Positions 1 through 7,934 of a stretch of DNA of 64,000 nucleotides are shown here, one piece after another. The translations under genes were made by a program, and so were the position numbers. Under the pieces are notes generated by a model. That model did no database searches, was not told the DNA's origin, and worked only from the letters and a program-made list of their open reading frames with translations. This stretch comes from Cellulomonas sp. WB94 (lineage in GTDB: Bacteria; Actinomycetota; Actinomycetes; Actinomycetales; Cellulomonadaceae): assembly GCF_003115775.1 (NCBI RefSeq), contig NZ_QEES01000002.1, positions 124,001-188,000 of the forward strand, written 5' to 3'. The number at the start of each line of letters is the position of its first letter. Position 1 is the stretch's first letter.

Positions 1-2
1 GC

Positions 3-1133
3 ACTCCGGGAGCGGAGCCGGAGCTGCTGCTCGCGAGCTGGCGCCGCCATGCCGTCAGCGAGATCACAGTCCATGACCCGCGGACCGGGGTGCGGCTCGA
101 CGGACCCGCCGGAACGATCAGCCTGCCGGGCCTCGGGTCCATCTCAGGGCTCGTGACACGACCCGACGGCGGCCGTGAGGTCTGGTTCTCCTACACCGAC
201 CACACGACCGTCTCGACGGTGCACCGGTTCGACGCCCTGACCCGCGACGTGCAGGTCTGGGCCGAGCCACCGGGCGCCCTCGCCGACCTCCCGGACGTCC
301 GGGTCCACCGCCTCGAGACCGCGAGCGCGGACGGCACGATCGTGCGCGCCTTCGTGCTCGCACGCACCGACGTGCTCGACGCGGACGGTCGCCCGCTGCG
401 GCCCGTGCCCACGATCCTGTACGGGTACGGCGGCTTCCAGATCTCCCTCGAGCCCGCCTACTCCGCCTCGACGCTCGCCTGGGTCGAGGCGGGTGGCGTG
501 TACGTCGTGGCGAACCTGCGCGGCGGCGGCGAGGAGGGCGAGGACTGGCACCGCGCGGGGATGCGGGCGCGCAAGCAGAACGTGTTCGACGACTTCCATG
601 CGGTCGCCGAGCGCCTCGTCGCCGACGGGTGGACGACCCCGGGTCAGCTCGCGTGCTGGGGTGGTTCCAACGGCGGCCTGCTCGTCGGGGCCGCCCTGAC
701 GCAGCGTCCCGACCTGTTCGCCGCGGTGGTCTGCTCGGCGCCGCTGCTCGACATGGTCCGCTACCAGCGCTTCGGCCTAGGCGTGACCTGGTCGGAGGAG
801 TACGGGGACGCCGACACGCCGCACGAGCTCGCGTGGCTGCTCGGGTACTCGCCGTACCACGTCGCGCTCGACACCCTCGAGCCGACGGCCTACCCCGCGA
901 CGCTGTTCACGGTCTTCGAGGGGGACACGCGGGTCGACCCCCTGCACGCCCGCAAGCTCGCAGCGGCGCTCCAGGCATCCACGAGCGCCGACCGGAACGC
1001 CGCGCCGATCCTCGTGCGCCGCGAGACCGGCGTCGGTCACGGCGGCCGTGCGCTGTCCAGGACGATCGCGTTGACGGTCGAGCAGCTGCAGTTCGTGGCC
1101 GACCGCACGGGCCTCGCGGGCGGCGCTCGATAG
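3..1133 (+). CDS. Prolyl oligopeptidase family serine peptidase (5' end cut off by window)
   Basis: This is the C-terminal part of an S9-family peptidase, which cleaves short peptides after proline or basic residues. The frame is open from base 3, so the start and most of the beta-propeller lie left of the window. The alpha/beta-hydrolase domain is complete. The nucleophile Ser sits in GGSNGG (codon 666-668), the acid Asp is probably in FEGDTRVDPLH, and the His is in GVGHGG near the C terminus. The GYGGF and NLRGGGE stretches are typical of oligopeptidase B/prolyl oligopeptidase. The enzyme is probably cytosolic. Its stop codon TAG is followed one base later by the next gene, so the two may be co-transcribed. 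The exact subfamily (PEP or PtrB) cannot be decided from this part alone. Confidence 0.93.
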   Translation, partial: TPGAEPELLLASWRRHAVSEITVHDPRTGVRLDGPAGTISLPGLGSISGLVTRPDGGREVWFSYTDHTTVSTVHRFDALTRDVQVWAEPPGALADLPDVRVHRLETASADGTIVRAFVLARTDVLDADGRPLRPVPTILYGYGGFQISLEPAYSASTLAWVEAGGVYVVANLRGGGEEGEDWHRAGMRARKQNVFDDFHAVAERLVADGWTTPGQLACWGGSNGGLLVGAALTQRPDLFAAVVCSAPLLDMVRYQRFGLGVTWSEEYGDADTPHELAWLLGYSPYHVALDTLEPTAYPATLFTVFEGDTRVDPLHARKLAAALQASTSADRNAAPILVRRETGVGHGGRALSRTIALTVEQLQFVADRTGLAGGAR

Positions 1134-1134
1134 C

Positions 1135-2193
1135 GTGAGCGCCGTGACCACCCTCCTTCGACTGTCGTCCGCGCCGTCCGCCGCCGATCCGTCTCCGTCC
1201 CCGTCGTCCTCGGGGCTCACGCAGGCGGAGCTCGTCGACCACGCGAACGCCTTCGGGCGCTGGTTCCTCGGCACCGGGGTACGCCTCGCGGTGATCCTGC
1301 TCGTCGGTGCGCTCACGCTCCTCGTCCTGCGCGTGGTCATCCGGTCCGTGACCCAGCACATCGTGGAAGGCGCGGACGACACCGGTTCGTCGCTGCTGCG
1401 CCGTGTCGGCCCGCTCGCGTCGGCCCGGCGGGTGCAGCGCGCGCGCACCGTCGGATCCGTCCTGCGCTCGACCGCGACGATCGTCGTCGGGACCCTCGTC
1501 TTCCTCCTCGTGCTCGACACCGTCGGCATGAACATCGCCCCGTTCATCGCCTCTGCGGGCATCGTGGGGGTGGCGGTCGGCTTCGGCGCGCAGAGCCTCG
1601 TCAAGGACTTCCTGTCGGGGGTCTTCATGCTGCTCGAGGACCAGTACGGCGTCGGTGACGTCGTCGACGTCGGACCTGGCGCTGGCACCGTGGGGACCGT
1701 GGAGGCCGTCGGGCTGCGGGTGACCAAGATCCGCGACTCCGCCGGGACGCTCTGGTACGTCCCCAACGGCACGATGACCCGCGTCGGGAACAAGACCCAG
1801 GGCTGGGCGAAGGCCGTGGTCGAGGTGAGTGTCGACTACTTCGCCGATCTCGACGAGGTCCGCGCTCTGCTGACGGAGGCGGCCGAGCGCGTGGCGGCCG
1901 ACCCAGTCATCGGCACGTACCTGCAGGGTGCGCCCACGGTGACCGGGATCGAGGACGTCACGTTCGACGCCGTCACCCTCCGCCTCAGCGTCACCACGGC
2001 GCCCGCGATGCAGTGGGACGTGGCGCGCGAGCTGCGGGTCGCGGTCCGGGACGCACTGACACGCGCGGGCATCCCGCTCGGCGGGCAGCGCGACCTCCTG
2101 GCGGCCGAGCGGGAGCGGGCCGCGAGCCCGTCCGGCGCGCCCGCGCGCGCTCTCCCGCCGGACGTCCCGGCTGGGCAGAGCGACGAGGACTGA
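1135..2193 (+). CDS. Mechanosensitive ion channel (MscS family)
   Basis: This is a small-conductance mechanosensitive channel that would release solutes on hypo-osmotic shock; it acts in the cytoplasmic membrane. The 352-residue protein has hydrophobic helices near residues 45-65 and 115-160. The classic MscS pore and beta-domain follow, with VGFGAQSLVKDFLSG and then EDQYGVGDVVDV. A soluble C-terminal domain ends in a Pro/Ala-rich tail. GTG at 1135 lies one base after the previous stop. A second GTG at 1144 has a TAGCGT box (1131-1136) 7 nt upstream, matching the leaderless pattern seen elsewhere in the window, so either start is possible. The product assignment is firm and the start is not. 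Confidence 0.92.
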   Translation: MSAVTTLLRLSSAPSAADPSPSPSSSGLTQAELVDHANAFGRWFLGTGVRLAVILLVGALTLLVLRVVIRSVTQHIVEGADDTGSSLLRRVGPLASARRVQRARTVGSVLRSTATIVVGTLVFLLVLDTVGMNIAPFIASAGIVGVAVGFGAQSLVKDFLSGVFMLLEDQYGVGDVVDVGPGAGTVGTVEAVGLRVTKIRDSAGTLWYVPNGTMTRVGNKTQGWAKAVVEVSVDYFADLDEVRALLTEAAERVAADPVIGTYLQGAPTVTGIEDVTFDAVTLRLSVTTAPAMQWDVARELRVAVRDALTRAGIPLGGQRDLLAAERERAASPSGAPARALPPDVPAGQSDED

Positions 2194-2201
2194 CCGCTAC
2201 C

Positions 2202-2432
2202 TCAGCGCAGGGTCTCCAGCTCGGCGGCGAGGTTGTCCGCCTCGGGGCCGACGATCACCTGGACGATGCGGCCCGACCGCACGACGCCGAACGCGCCGGT
2301 CGCCTTGAGGGCTGCCTCGTCGACGAGCAACGGGTCGGTCACCTCGACGCGCAGCCGGGTGATGCACGGTTCGAGGTCCACGATGTTCGCGTCCCCACCC
2401 AGCGCTGCGAGGATCTGCTCTGCCTTGCTCAT
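2202..2432 (-). CDS. PTS glucose/N-acetylglucosamine-type EIIB domain protein
   Basis: This is a stand-alone 76-residue EIIB phosphocarrier of the glucose/GlcNAc phosphotransferase family. It would take phosphate from an EIIA and pass it to a sugar through an EIIC permease. The phospho-accepting Cys23 lies in EPCITRLRVEV, the family signature, and GRIVQVIVGPEA follows as in other EIIB domains. ATG is preceded by GGGGAG on the minus strand, with a TACGCT -10-like box near 2472-2477. No EIIA or EIIC gene lies nearby, so its partners must be encoded elsewhere. It is convergent with the MscS gene, only 8 bp apart. Confidence 0.9.
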   Translation of the reverse strand: MSKAEQILAALGGDANIVDLEPCITRLRVEVTDPLLVDEAALKATGAFGVVRSGRIVQVIVGPEADNLAAELETLR

Positions 2433-2594
2433 CGAACTCCCCAGCTCGTCTATCAGCCGCACGGTCTGACCAGCGTAGTCCGCACACCCGCAACCGGCGC
2501 GTACCGGCGGGCGTGCGGCACGGCGCAGGAGCCGACGGACGCCGAGCCCTGGCGCCCGTGCGGGCGGCCCGGCCGCCGGTGCGAGACTGGCACC

Positions 2595-2981
2595 GTGACC
2601 CGTACCGACTCGTTCTATGCCGTCATCGGCGGTCACGCCACGTTCGTGCGGCTCGTCGACGAGTTCTACCGTGGCGTGGCGTCGGACCCCGCGCTGCGGG
2701 CGATGTACCCCGAGGACGACCTCGGCCCGGCCGCCGAGCGCCTCACGCTGTTCCTCGAGCAGTACTGGGGCGGCCCCACGACCTACTCCGACCAGCGCGG
2801 GCACCCCCGACTGCGCGCGCGCCACGCCCCGTACAAGGTGAACCCCGACGCACGCGACCGCTGGCTCGCGCACATGCGGGTCGCCGTCGACTCGCTCGGG
2901 CTCGCGCCGCTGCACCAGGCCGAGCTGTGGGACTACCTCGAGCGGGCCGCGCACTCGATGATCAACACCTTCGACGACTGA
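2595..2981 (+). CDS. glbO: Group II truncated haemoglobin (GlbO/trHbO type)
   Basis: This 128-residue 2-on-2 globin would bind haem and O2 or handle NO and peroxide in the cytosol. Key group II residues are visible: Tyr25 (B10, in EFYRGV), the proximal His77 in RARHAPYKV, Trp90 (G8) in RDRWLAHM, and the WGGP segment near residue 58. Length matches the family. GTG is chosen because it directly precedes the conserved N terminus. A GAGACT hexamer (2583-2588) lies 6 nt upstream, a weak match to the leaderless -10 pattern. The gene is monocistronic or reads towards tesB, which starts 91 nt further on. Confidence 0.93.
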   Translation: MTRTDSFYAVIGGHATFVRLVDEFYRGVASDPALRAMYPEDDLGPAAERLTLFLEQYWGGPTTYSDQRGHPRLRARHAPYKVNPDARDRWLAHMRVAVDSLGLAPLHQAELWDYLERAAHSMINTFDD

Positions 2982-3072
2982 CGCAGCGGCGCGGCTGGGT
3001 CCATCGCTCGCCCCCGTGAGACGCTGGCCGTATGACTCCCCGTGCCCTCCCGACCTCGCCGGACGTCACCCG

Positions 3073-3954
3073 ATGACCCTCGTCCCGGCCGCCCCCGACC
3101 CGACGACCACACTCCTCGCAGCCCTCGACCTGGTCCCGTACCCGGGCGAGCCGGACACGTATCGCGGCGTCAGCCTGCCGCGGCCCGGTGGACGCGTGTT
3201 CGGCGGCCAGGTCCTCGCCCAGGCACTCATCGCCGCGGGCCGGACCCTCCCGGACACCGACCGGCTCCCCCACTCGCTGCACGGGTACTTCCTGCGGGCC
3301 GGCGACGCGAGCGAGCCGATCGACTTCGCGGTCGAGCGGCTGCGCGACGGCCGCTCGTTCAGCGCCCGGCACACGCACGCGTTCCAGGGGGGTGTGCCGA
3401 TCCTGTCGATGGTGGCGTCGTTCCAGGCGCAGCAGGACGGTCTCGACTACGCCGACCCGATGCCGTCCGCGCCGGACCCCGACGACGTCGGCTCGACGGA
3501 CGAGGTCCTGGCCGGGATCGACCACCCCGTCGCGAAGTTCTGGTCGACGGAGAGCGCCTTCGACGTCCGGCACGTGAACGGCTCGATCTACCTCGGCCCG
3601 CACCCGGACACCTCGGGCCGTCAGCTCGTGTGGGTCCGGTCGCGCAACCCGATCCCCGACGACCAGCTCCTGCACCGCGCCCTGCTCGCGTACGCGTGCG
3701 ACCAGGTGATGCTCGAGCCGGTCCTGCGTCGCAGCGGCAACAGCTGGATGACCCGGGGGCTCTCGATCGCGAGCCTCGACCACGCGATGTGGTGGCACCG
3801 GGACGTCCGCGTCGACGAGTGGCTGCTCTTCGCGCAGTCGAGCCCCAGCGCGCAGGGCGGTCGGGGTCTCGGCGCCACTCAGGTGTTCTCGCGTGACGGC
3901 ACGCTCGTCGCGTCGATCGCCCAGGAGGGCATGGTGCGGGTCCCGTCGAGCTGA
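3073..3954 (+). CDS. tesB: Acyl-CoA thioesterase II
   Basis: This is a TesB-type double-hotdog thioesterase that hydrolyses acyl-CoA to free fatty acid and CoA. The N-terminal hotdog carries GGRVFGGQVLAQALIAAG, and HSLHGYFLRAGD follows. The second hotdog contains the DHAMWWHRD segment with the catalytic Asp region. The 293-residue length is normal. ATG 3073 starts the conserved protein. An out-of-frame mini-ORF of 14 codons (ATG 3032) ends in the overlapping ATGA at 3073-3076 and could act as a coupled leader, although it may be chance. An SDR gene follows 62 nt downstream on the same strand. Confidence 0.93.
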   Translation: MTLVPAAPDPTTTLLAALDLVPYPGEPDTYRGVSLPRPGGRVFGGQVLAQALIAAGRTLPDTDRLPHSLHGYFLRAGDASEPIDFAVERLRDGRSFSARHTHAFQGGVPILSMVASFQAQQDGLDYADPMPSAPDPDDVGSTDEVLAGIDHPVAKFWSTESAFDVRHVNGSIYLGPHPDTSGRQLVWVRSRNPIPDDQLLHRALLAYACDQVMLEPVLRRSGNSWMTRGLSIASLDHAMWWHRDVRVDEWLLFAQSSPSAQGGRGLGATQVFSRDGTLVASIAQEGMVRVPSS

Positions 3955-4016
3955 CGGCCGCGCGTCGCGGCGGCTCCCGGGCGTGCGAGGCGGCCGCGGC
4001 TGGGTGAGACTGCCCC

Positions 4017-5609
4017 ATGCCCGACGACACGGACCGCATCCCTGACCTGCTCCCCGAGCCGGTCGCCGCGACGCTCGCGGGACTCGTCCCCGGGCAGCCG
4101 GGCAGCGCGGGTCGGGCCGAGCCGGCACCGCTCGTGGCCGTCACGGGAGTTACCGGGTACGTCGGTGGCCGGCTGGTGCCCGAGCTCCTCGCCGCGGGCT
4201 ACCGCGTGCGCGCCGTCGCCCGCCACCCGGACCGCCTGCGCGGTCGCTCGTGGTTCGCTGACGTCGAGACCGCCGTGGCCGACGCCGCTGAGCCGGCGCA
4301 GATCCGCGCCGCGCTCGACGGGGTGGACGTCGCGTACTACCTCATCCACTCGCTCGGCACAGGCCACGCCTTCGAGGCGCGCGACCGCCACACCGCGCTC
4401 GTGTTCGCCCAGGCGGCCCGCGAGGCCGGCGTGCGCCGGATCGTCTACCTCGGCGGCCTCCACCCCCACGGCGAGGAGCTCTCCCCGCACCTCGCGTCGC
4501 GCACCGAGGTCGGCGAGATCCTGCTCGCGTCCGGCGTCCCGACGACCGTCCTGCGCGCCGCCGTCATCCTCGGGTCGGGCTCGGCGTCGTTCGAGATGAT
4601 GCGCTACCTCACCGAGCGGCTGCCCGCCATGACCGTCCCCCGGTGGGTCGAGAACCGGATCCAGCCCATCGCCATCCGCGACGTCCTGCGGTACCTCGTC
4701 GGGTCCGCGGCGATGCCTCCGGACGTGAGTCGCGGCTTCGACATCGGCGGGCCCGACGTGCTGACCTACCGGGAGATGATGCAGCGCTACGCGGCGATCG
4801 CGGGGCTCCCGCGCCGGCTGATCGTCGGGGTCGGCGTCCTCACCCCGCGCCTGTCGAGCCTGTGGGTCTCCCTCGTCACACCCGTGCCGGCGGGGCTCGC
4901 CCGACCGCTCGTCGAGTCGCTCGTGCACGAGGTGATCTGCAAGGAGCACGACATCGCGCGCCTCGTCCCGGACCCGCCGGGAGGGCTCATCGGCTTCGAC
5001 CGTGCGGTGCGGCTCGCACTGCGGCGGGTCCAGGACGCCGACGTGACCACGCGCTGGTCGTCGGCATCGGTCCCGGGGGCGCCGAGCGACCCGCTGCCGA
5101 GCGACCCGGACTGGGCGGGCGGCTCGCTGTACGTCGACGAGCGGCGCGTGACGGTCGAGGCCTCCCCCAAGGCGCTGTGGCGCGTCATCGAGGCCGTCGG
5201 CGGGGAGCGGGGCTGGTACTCCTGGGCGCTCGCGTGGCAGGTGCGGGGGCTGCTCGACCGCGTCGTCGGCGGTCCGGGGCTGCGCCGCGGGAGGCGCGTC
5301 CAGGGTCAGCTGCTCGTCGACGACGCCGTCGACTTCTGGCGCGTCGAGGAGGTCGTGCCGGGCCAGGTGCTGCGCCTGCGAGCCGAGATGCGCCTGCCCG
5401 GGCTTGCGTGGCTCGAGCTCCGGGTCGAGCCGGGGGCGGATGACCAGCACACCGTCTTCGCCCAGCGCGCGCTCTTCCACCCGCACGGCCTCGCGGGACA
5501 GCTCTACTGGTGGGCGGTCTACCCGTTCCACGGAGTCGTGTTCGGGGGCATGCAGCGCGGCATCGCGCGGGCCGCCGCGACGGTCGAGAAGTCCCGCACC
5601 GATCGCTGA
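4017..5609 (+). CDS. SDR/NAD(P)-binding protein fused to a DUF2867 domain
   Basis: This is a 530-residue two-domain protein. Residues about 38-280 form an atypical short-chain dehydrogenase Rossmann fold with VTGVTGYVGGRLVPELL near the N terminus. It has an AYYLIHSL stretch instead of a clear Tyr-X3-Lys, as in complex-I-NDUFA9-like and NmrA-like proteins. Residues about 370-525 match DUF2867, an SRPBCC-like domain often fused to such reductases, ending in YWWAVYPFHGVVFGGM. Its substrate is unknown; it is probably a reductase or regulatory NAD(P) sensor. ATG is preceded by a GAGACT hexamer at 4006-4011. The stop lies just before a short tandem repeat shared with the convergent thioesterase gene. 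Confidence 0.85.
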   Translation: MPDDTDRIPDLLPEPVAATLAGLVPGQPGSAGRAEPAPLVAVTGVTGYVGGRLVPELLAAGYRVRAVARHPDRLRGRSWFADVETAVADAAEPAQIRAALDGVDVAYYLIHSLGTGHAFEARDRHTALVFAQAAREAGVRRIVYLGGLHPHGEELSPHLASRTEVGEILLASGVPTTVLRAAVILGSGSASFEMMRYLTERLPAMTVPRWVENRIQPIAIRDVLRYLVGSAAMPPDVSRGFDIGGPDVLTYREMMQRYAAIAGLPRRLIVGVGVLTPRLSSLWVSLVTPVPAGLARPLVESLVHEVICKEHDIARLVPDPPGGLIGFDRAVRLALRRVQDADVTTRWSSASVPGAPSDPLPSDPDWAGGSLYVDERRVTVEASPKALWRVIEAVGGERGWYSWALAWQVRGLLDRVVGGPGLRRGRRVQGQLLVDDAVDFWRVEEVVPGQVLRLRAEMRLPGLAWLELRVEPGADDQHTVFAQRALFHPHGLAGQLYWWAVYPFHGVVFGGMQRGIARAAATVEKSRTDR

Positions 5610-5615
5610 GCGCAG

Positions 5616-5663
5616 CGCGTTAGCGCGTTAGCGCCTCAGCGCCTCAGCGCCTCAGCGCGTCAG
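5616..5663 (+). repeat. Six tandem 8-bp repeats between convergent genes
   Basis: Six head-to-tail 8-mers are present: CGCGTTAG twice, CGCCTCAG three times and CGCGTCAG once. Because 8 is not a multiple of 3 and each unit holds TAG on the plus strand or TTA/TCA (stop on the minus strand), the array puts stop codons in several frames between the two convergent genes. The last unit supplies the TGA stop of the minus-strand thioesterase (5660-5662). The array probably arose by slippage and could vary in copy number. Confidence 0.85.
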
Positions 5664-6148
5664 CGACGACGACGCAGCTCGACCGGAGCCTCGACGTACG
5701 GCTCCCATGCCGCCCGGACGTCTCGCCCGATGCGCGTCGGCGCGCCGGACGCGTCGACGAGCACGAGCGTCGTAATGGCACGCGCGTACACCGTGCCGCC
5801 GTCCGCCGACGGGGCGTCCCGCACCTCGTAGCAGACGTCGAGGCTGGCGGACCCCAGGTGCCCGATCCAGAGCTCGACGACGACGGGCGCTCGGCGGTAC
5901 CCGAGCGGGCGGAGGTACTCGATCTCCTGGCGCGCCACGAGCGTCGACAGCGCGGCCCCGGGCCCGGCGTCGAGCACGGCCGTCGGCCACGCGCTGCCGA
6001 CCGCTGTGCCGTCGGGCGCCGCCGGGTGGCTCCAGAACGCCTCGATCCGGGCCTCCTCCAGGAGGCGAAGCATCTCGACGTTGTTCACGTGCGCGTACGC
6101 GTCCATGTCGGACCACCGCAGCTGCACGTCGACCTCAAGCCTTGCCAT
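5660..6148 (-). CDS. Acyl-CoA thioesterase, 4-hydroxybenzoyl-CoA (4HBT) type
   Basis: This is a single-hotdog thioesterase of 162 residues, FadM/YbgC-like, expected to hydrolyse acyl-CoA. The N terminus has VQLRWSDMDAYAHVNN, where the Asp and the nearby Asn/His belong to the active site of 4HBT enzymes; RQEIEYLRPLGY follows. ATG 6148 is chosen because GGAGA lies 6-7 nt upstream and the conserved domain starts at once. The C terminus ends in a run of arginines encoded just before the stop within the 8-bp tandem repeats. It is a second thioesterase close to tesB, but the two belong to different structural classes. Confidence 0.9.
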   Translation of the reverse strand: MARLEVDVQLRWSDMDAYAHVNNVEMLRLLEEARIEAFWSHPAAPDGTAVGSAWPTAVLDAGPGAALSTLVARQEIEYLRPLGYRRAPVVVELWIGHLGSASLDVCYEVRDAPSADGGTVYARAITTLVLVDASGAPTRIGRDVRAAWEPYVEAPVELRRRR

Positions 6149-6215
6149 GCCGGTGTCTCCTTCGGTCGATCTCGGCGGCGACGCTGCAGCGTCGGCCGGT
6201 GGGGCTACGTAGAGG

Positions 6216-7934
6216 TCAGGCAGCGGCGCGCCGAGCGGCGTCACGGCACTGCGCCAGGGCCAGCAGCTCGGCGGACACGGGGTCGACGACGCGCTCGCCG
6301 ACGACGACCTCGACCGCGAGCCGCAGGTGACGTCGCGCGCGGCTCGCGGCACGACGGGCACCCACCGCGCCGAGCAGCCGGCCTGTCAGCGCTACCAGGA
6401 CGCCCGCGACCACGCCGCCGATCGCCAGCACCGTCGGCGCCGGCAGGCCCCACCAGGTCGGCGTCGTCGGTTCGGGCAGGCGCGCGTAGGTCGACCCCGC
6501 GAGCAGTCCGAGCCAGACGAGACCCACGACCACCACACCGAGCAGCACCCACTGCAGCCAGCCGAGCACCCGCCACCACGCCGGTGGCCGCTCTGCGACG
6601 AGCGCGGTACCTGCCACCGCCTGGTCGAGCGCGTCGCCCAGGCCGACGGCGGTGGCGCGGGCCCGCGCGCTCAGGACCCACGTGTCCGGCGCACCGGCCA
6701 TGGCGGCGTCGCAGTAGGCCCGGACCGCGCTCGACGCGCGCGAGCGGGCCACGGGGCCGAACGGGGGCAGCGAGGTCCGGGAGAGGTCGGGCCGGCCGGG
6801 TGTGCCGCGCCCGGTGCCCAGCCCGAGGCGGCGCAGCGGGTCGGCGCGCATCGAGGCGAGCCACCGCGTGGGTGGCCACCCGGTCGCACCACGCGCCCGG
6901 CGCGCGGCCGATCGGCGCACGGCCTCGACTACCGCCGGGATCCCAGCGGCCACCTGGAGCTCGTCCACGAGCCGCGCTCGCGCGTCCCGCTCGACGACCG
7001 GTGCAGGTGCGGCCCCGCAGGCCGCCAGCACCGCACCGGCGGTCGTGCGCACGTCGGCACGAACACGGTCGGTCGCGGCGGCGCGTCGACGTGCAGCCTC
7101 CACGAGACGCTCGCGCAGCTCCGCGACGCCCACGCCGGTGCGCGTGCTCGTGGCCAGGACCGGCACGGTACCGAGGCCGTCCTGCGCGGCAAGGCGAGCG
7201 AGGTCCGCCAGGCACCGCTCGAGCTCGTCGGGTGTGAGCCGGTCGGCATGGTTGAGCACGAGCACGACGACGTCCGCATGCGCGGCGAGCGGGCGCAGGT
7301 AGCGCACGTGCAGGGCGGCGTCGGCGTACTTCTGCGGGTCGACGACCCACACGAGCAGGTCGACGCGCTCGTAGAGGCGCTCGGCGCGCATCCGGTGTGT
7401 CGTCTCGACGGAGTCGTGGTCGGGGAGGTCGAGCAGCACCAGTCCTGTCGCGACCGTCTCGCCGCCAAGCGGCTCGGCCTCCGGGTTCGCGCGGTCGAGC
7501 ACGTGGCGCTGGTCGACCGCGAGCCAGTCGAGCAGCGCGTGCGCCCCGCCGCTGCGCGCGTCGGCGGCCGGCCGGCCGAACGGTTCCGCCCTGCGTGCTG
7601 CTCCGGCCGGACTGTCCGATGTCGTCGGGGCGGGCCACACGGCGGCCATCGGCTGGCCGGTCGTCGGCCGACGCACCCCCGGCACGGCGAGGTCGGCACC
7701 CGCGAGCGCATTGAAGAGCGACGACTTGCCCGAACCCGTCGACCCCGCCAGGGCCACGACCGTGTACTCGCCGGACAGGGCCATGCGCGCTCGGGCGCGC
7801 TCGACGACGACGGTGGCCGGCTCCAGGACCGCGTCGGGCAACCGGCCGCGGGCGGCCACGACGGCGTCGTCGAGCGCCTCGATGCGCGCGGCAAGATCGA
7901 GCCCGCTGCCCGGCGACCGGCGGCGGGCCGTCAC
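6216..7934 (-). CDS. Membrane-anchored GTPase, second gene of dynamin-like pair A
   Basis: This is a 572-residue GTPase. The P-loop GSTGSGKSS lies at about residues 64-72, the switch motif is DLPDHDS, and the G4-like motif is NHAD. The C-terminal third carries two transmembrane helices (residues about 455-480 and 490-515) and an Arg/Ala-rich end, so the G domain is tethered to the membrane. GTG 7934 is chosen because it overlaps the upstream stop in GTGA, implying coupled translation. The pairing with a larger dynamin-like GTPase resembles the DynA/DynB pair that stabilises FtsZ rings in Streptomyces and the IniA/IniC pair of mycobacteria. A role in membrane remodelling or division is inferred. 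A paralogue lies at 12406-13941. Confidence 0.85.
   Translation of the reverse strand: MTARRRSPGSGLDLAARIEALDDAVVAARGRLPDAVLEPATVVVERARARMALSGEYTVVALAGSTGSGKSSLFNALAGADLAVPGVRRPTTGQPMAAVWPAPTTSDSPAGAARRAEPFGRPAADARSGGAHALLDWLAVDQRHVLDRANPEAEPLGGETVATGLVLLDLPDHDSVETTHRMRAERLYERVDLLVWVVDPQKYADAALHVRYLRPLAAHADVVVLVLNHADRLTPDELERCLADLARLAAQDGLGTVPVLATSTRTGVGVAELRERLVEAARRRAAATDRVRADVRTTAGAVLAACGAAPAPVVERDARARLVDELQVAAGIPAVVEAVRRSAARRARGATGWPPTRWLASMRADPLRRLGLGTGRGTPGRPDLSRTSLPPFGPVARSRASSAVRAYCDAAMAGAPDTWVLSARARATAVGLGDALDQAVAGTALVAERPPAWWRVLGWLQWVLLGVVVVGLVWLGLLAGSTYARLPEPTTPTWWGLPAPTVLAIGGVVAGVLVALTGRLLGAVGARRAASRARRHLRLAVEVVVGERVVDPVSAELLALAQCRDAARRAAA

Noticed and set aside
3032-3076. 14-codon reading frame ending in the tesB start codon
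   Set aside because: It has no ribosome-binding site I can name and lies out of frame; any ATGA start creates such an end, so it may be chance. Mentioned only under tesB.
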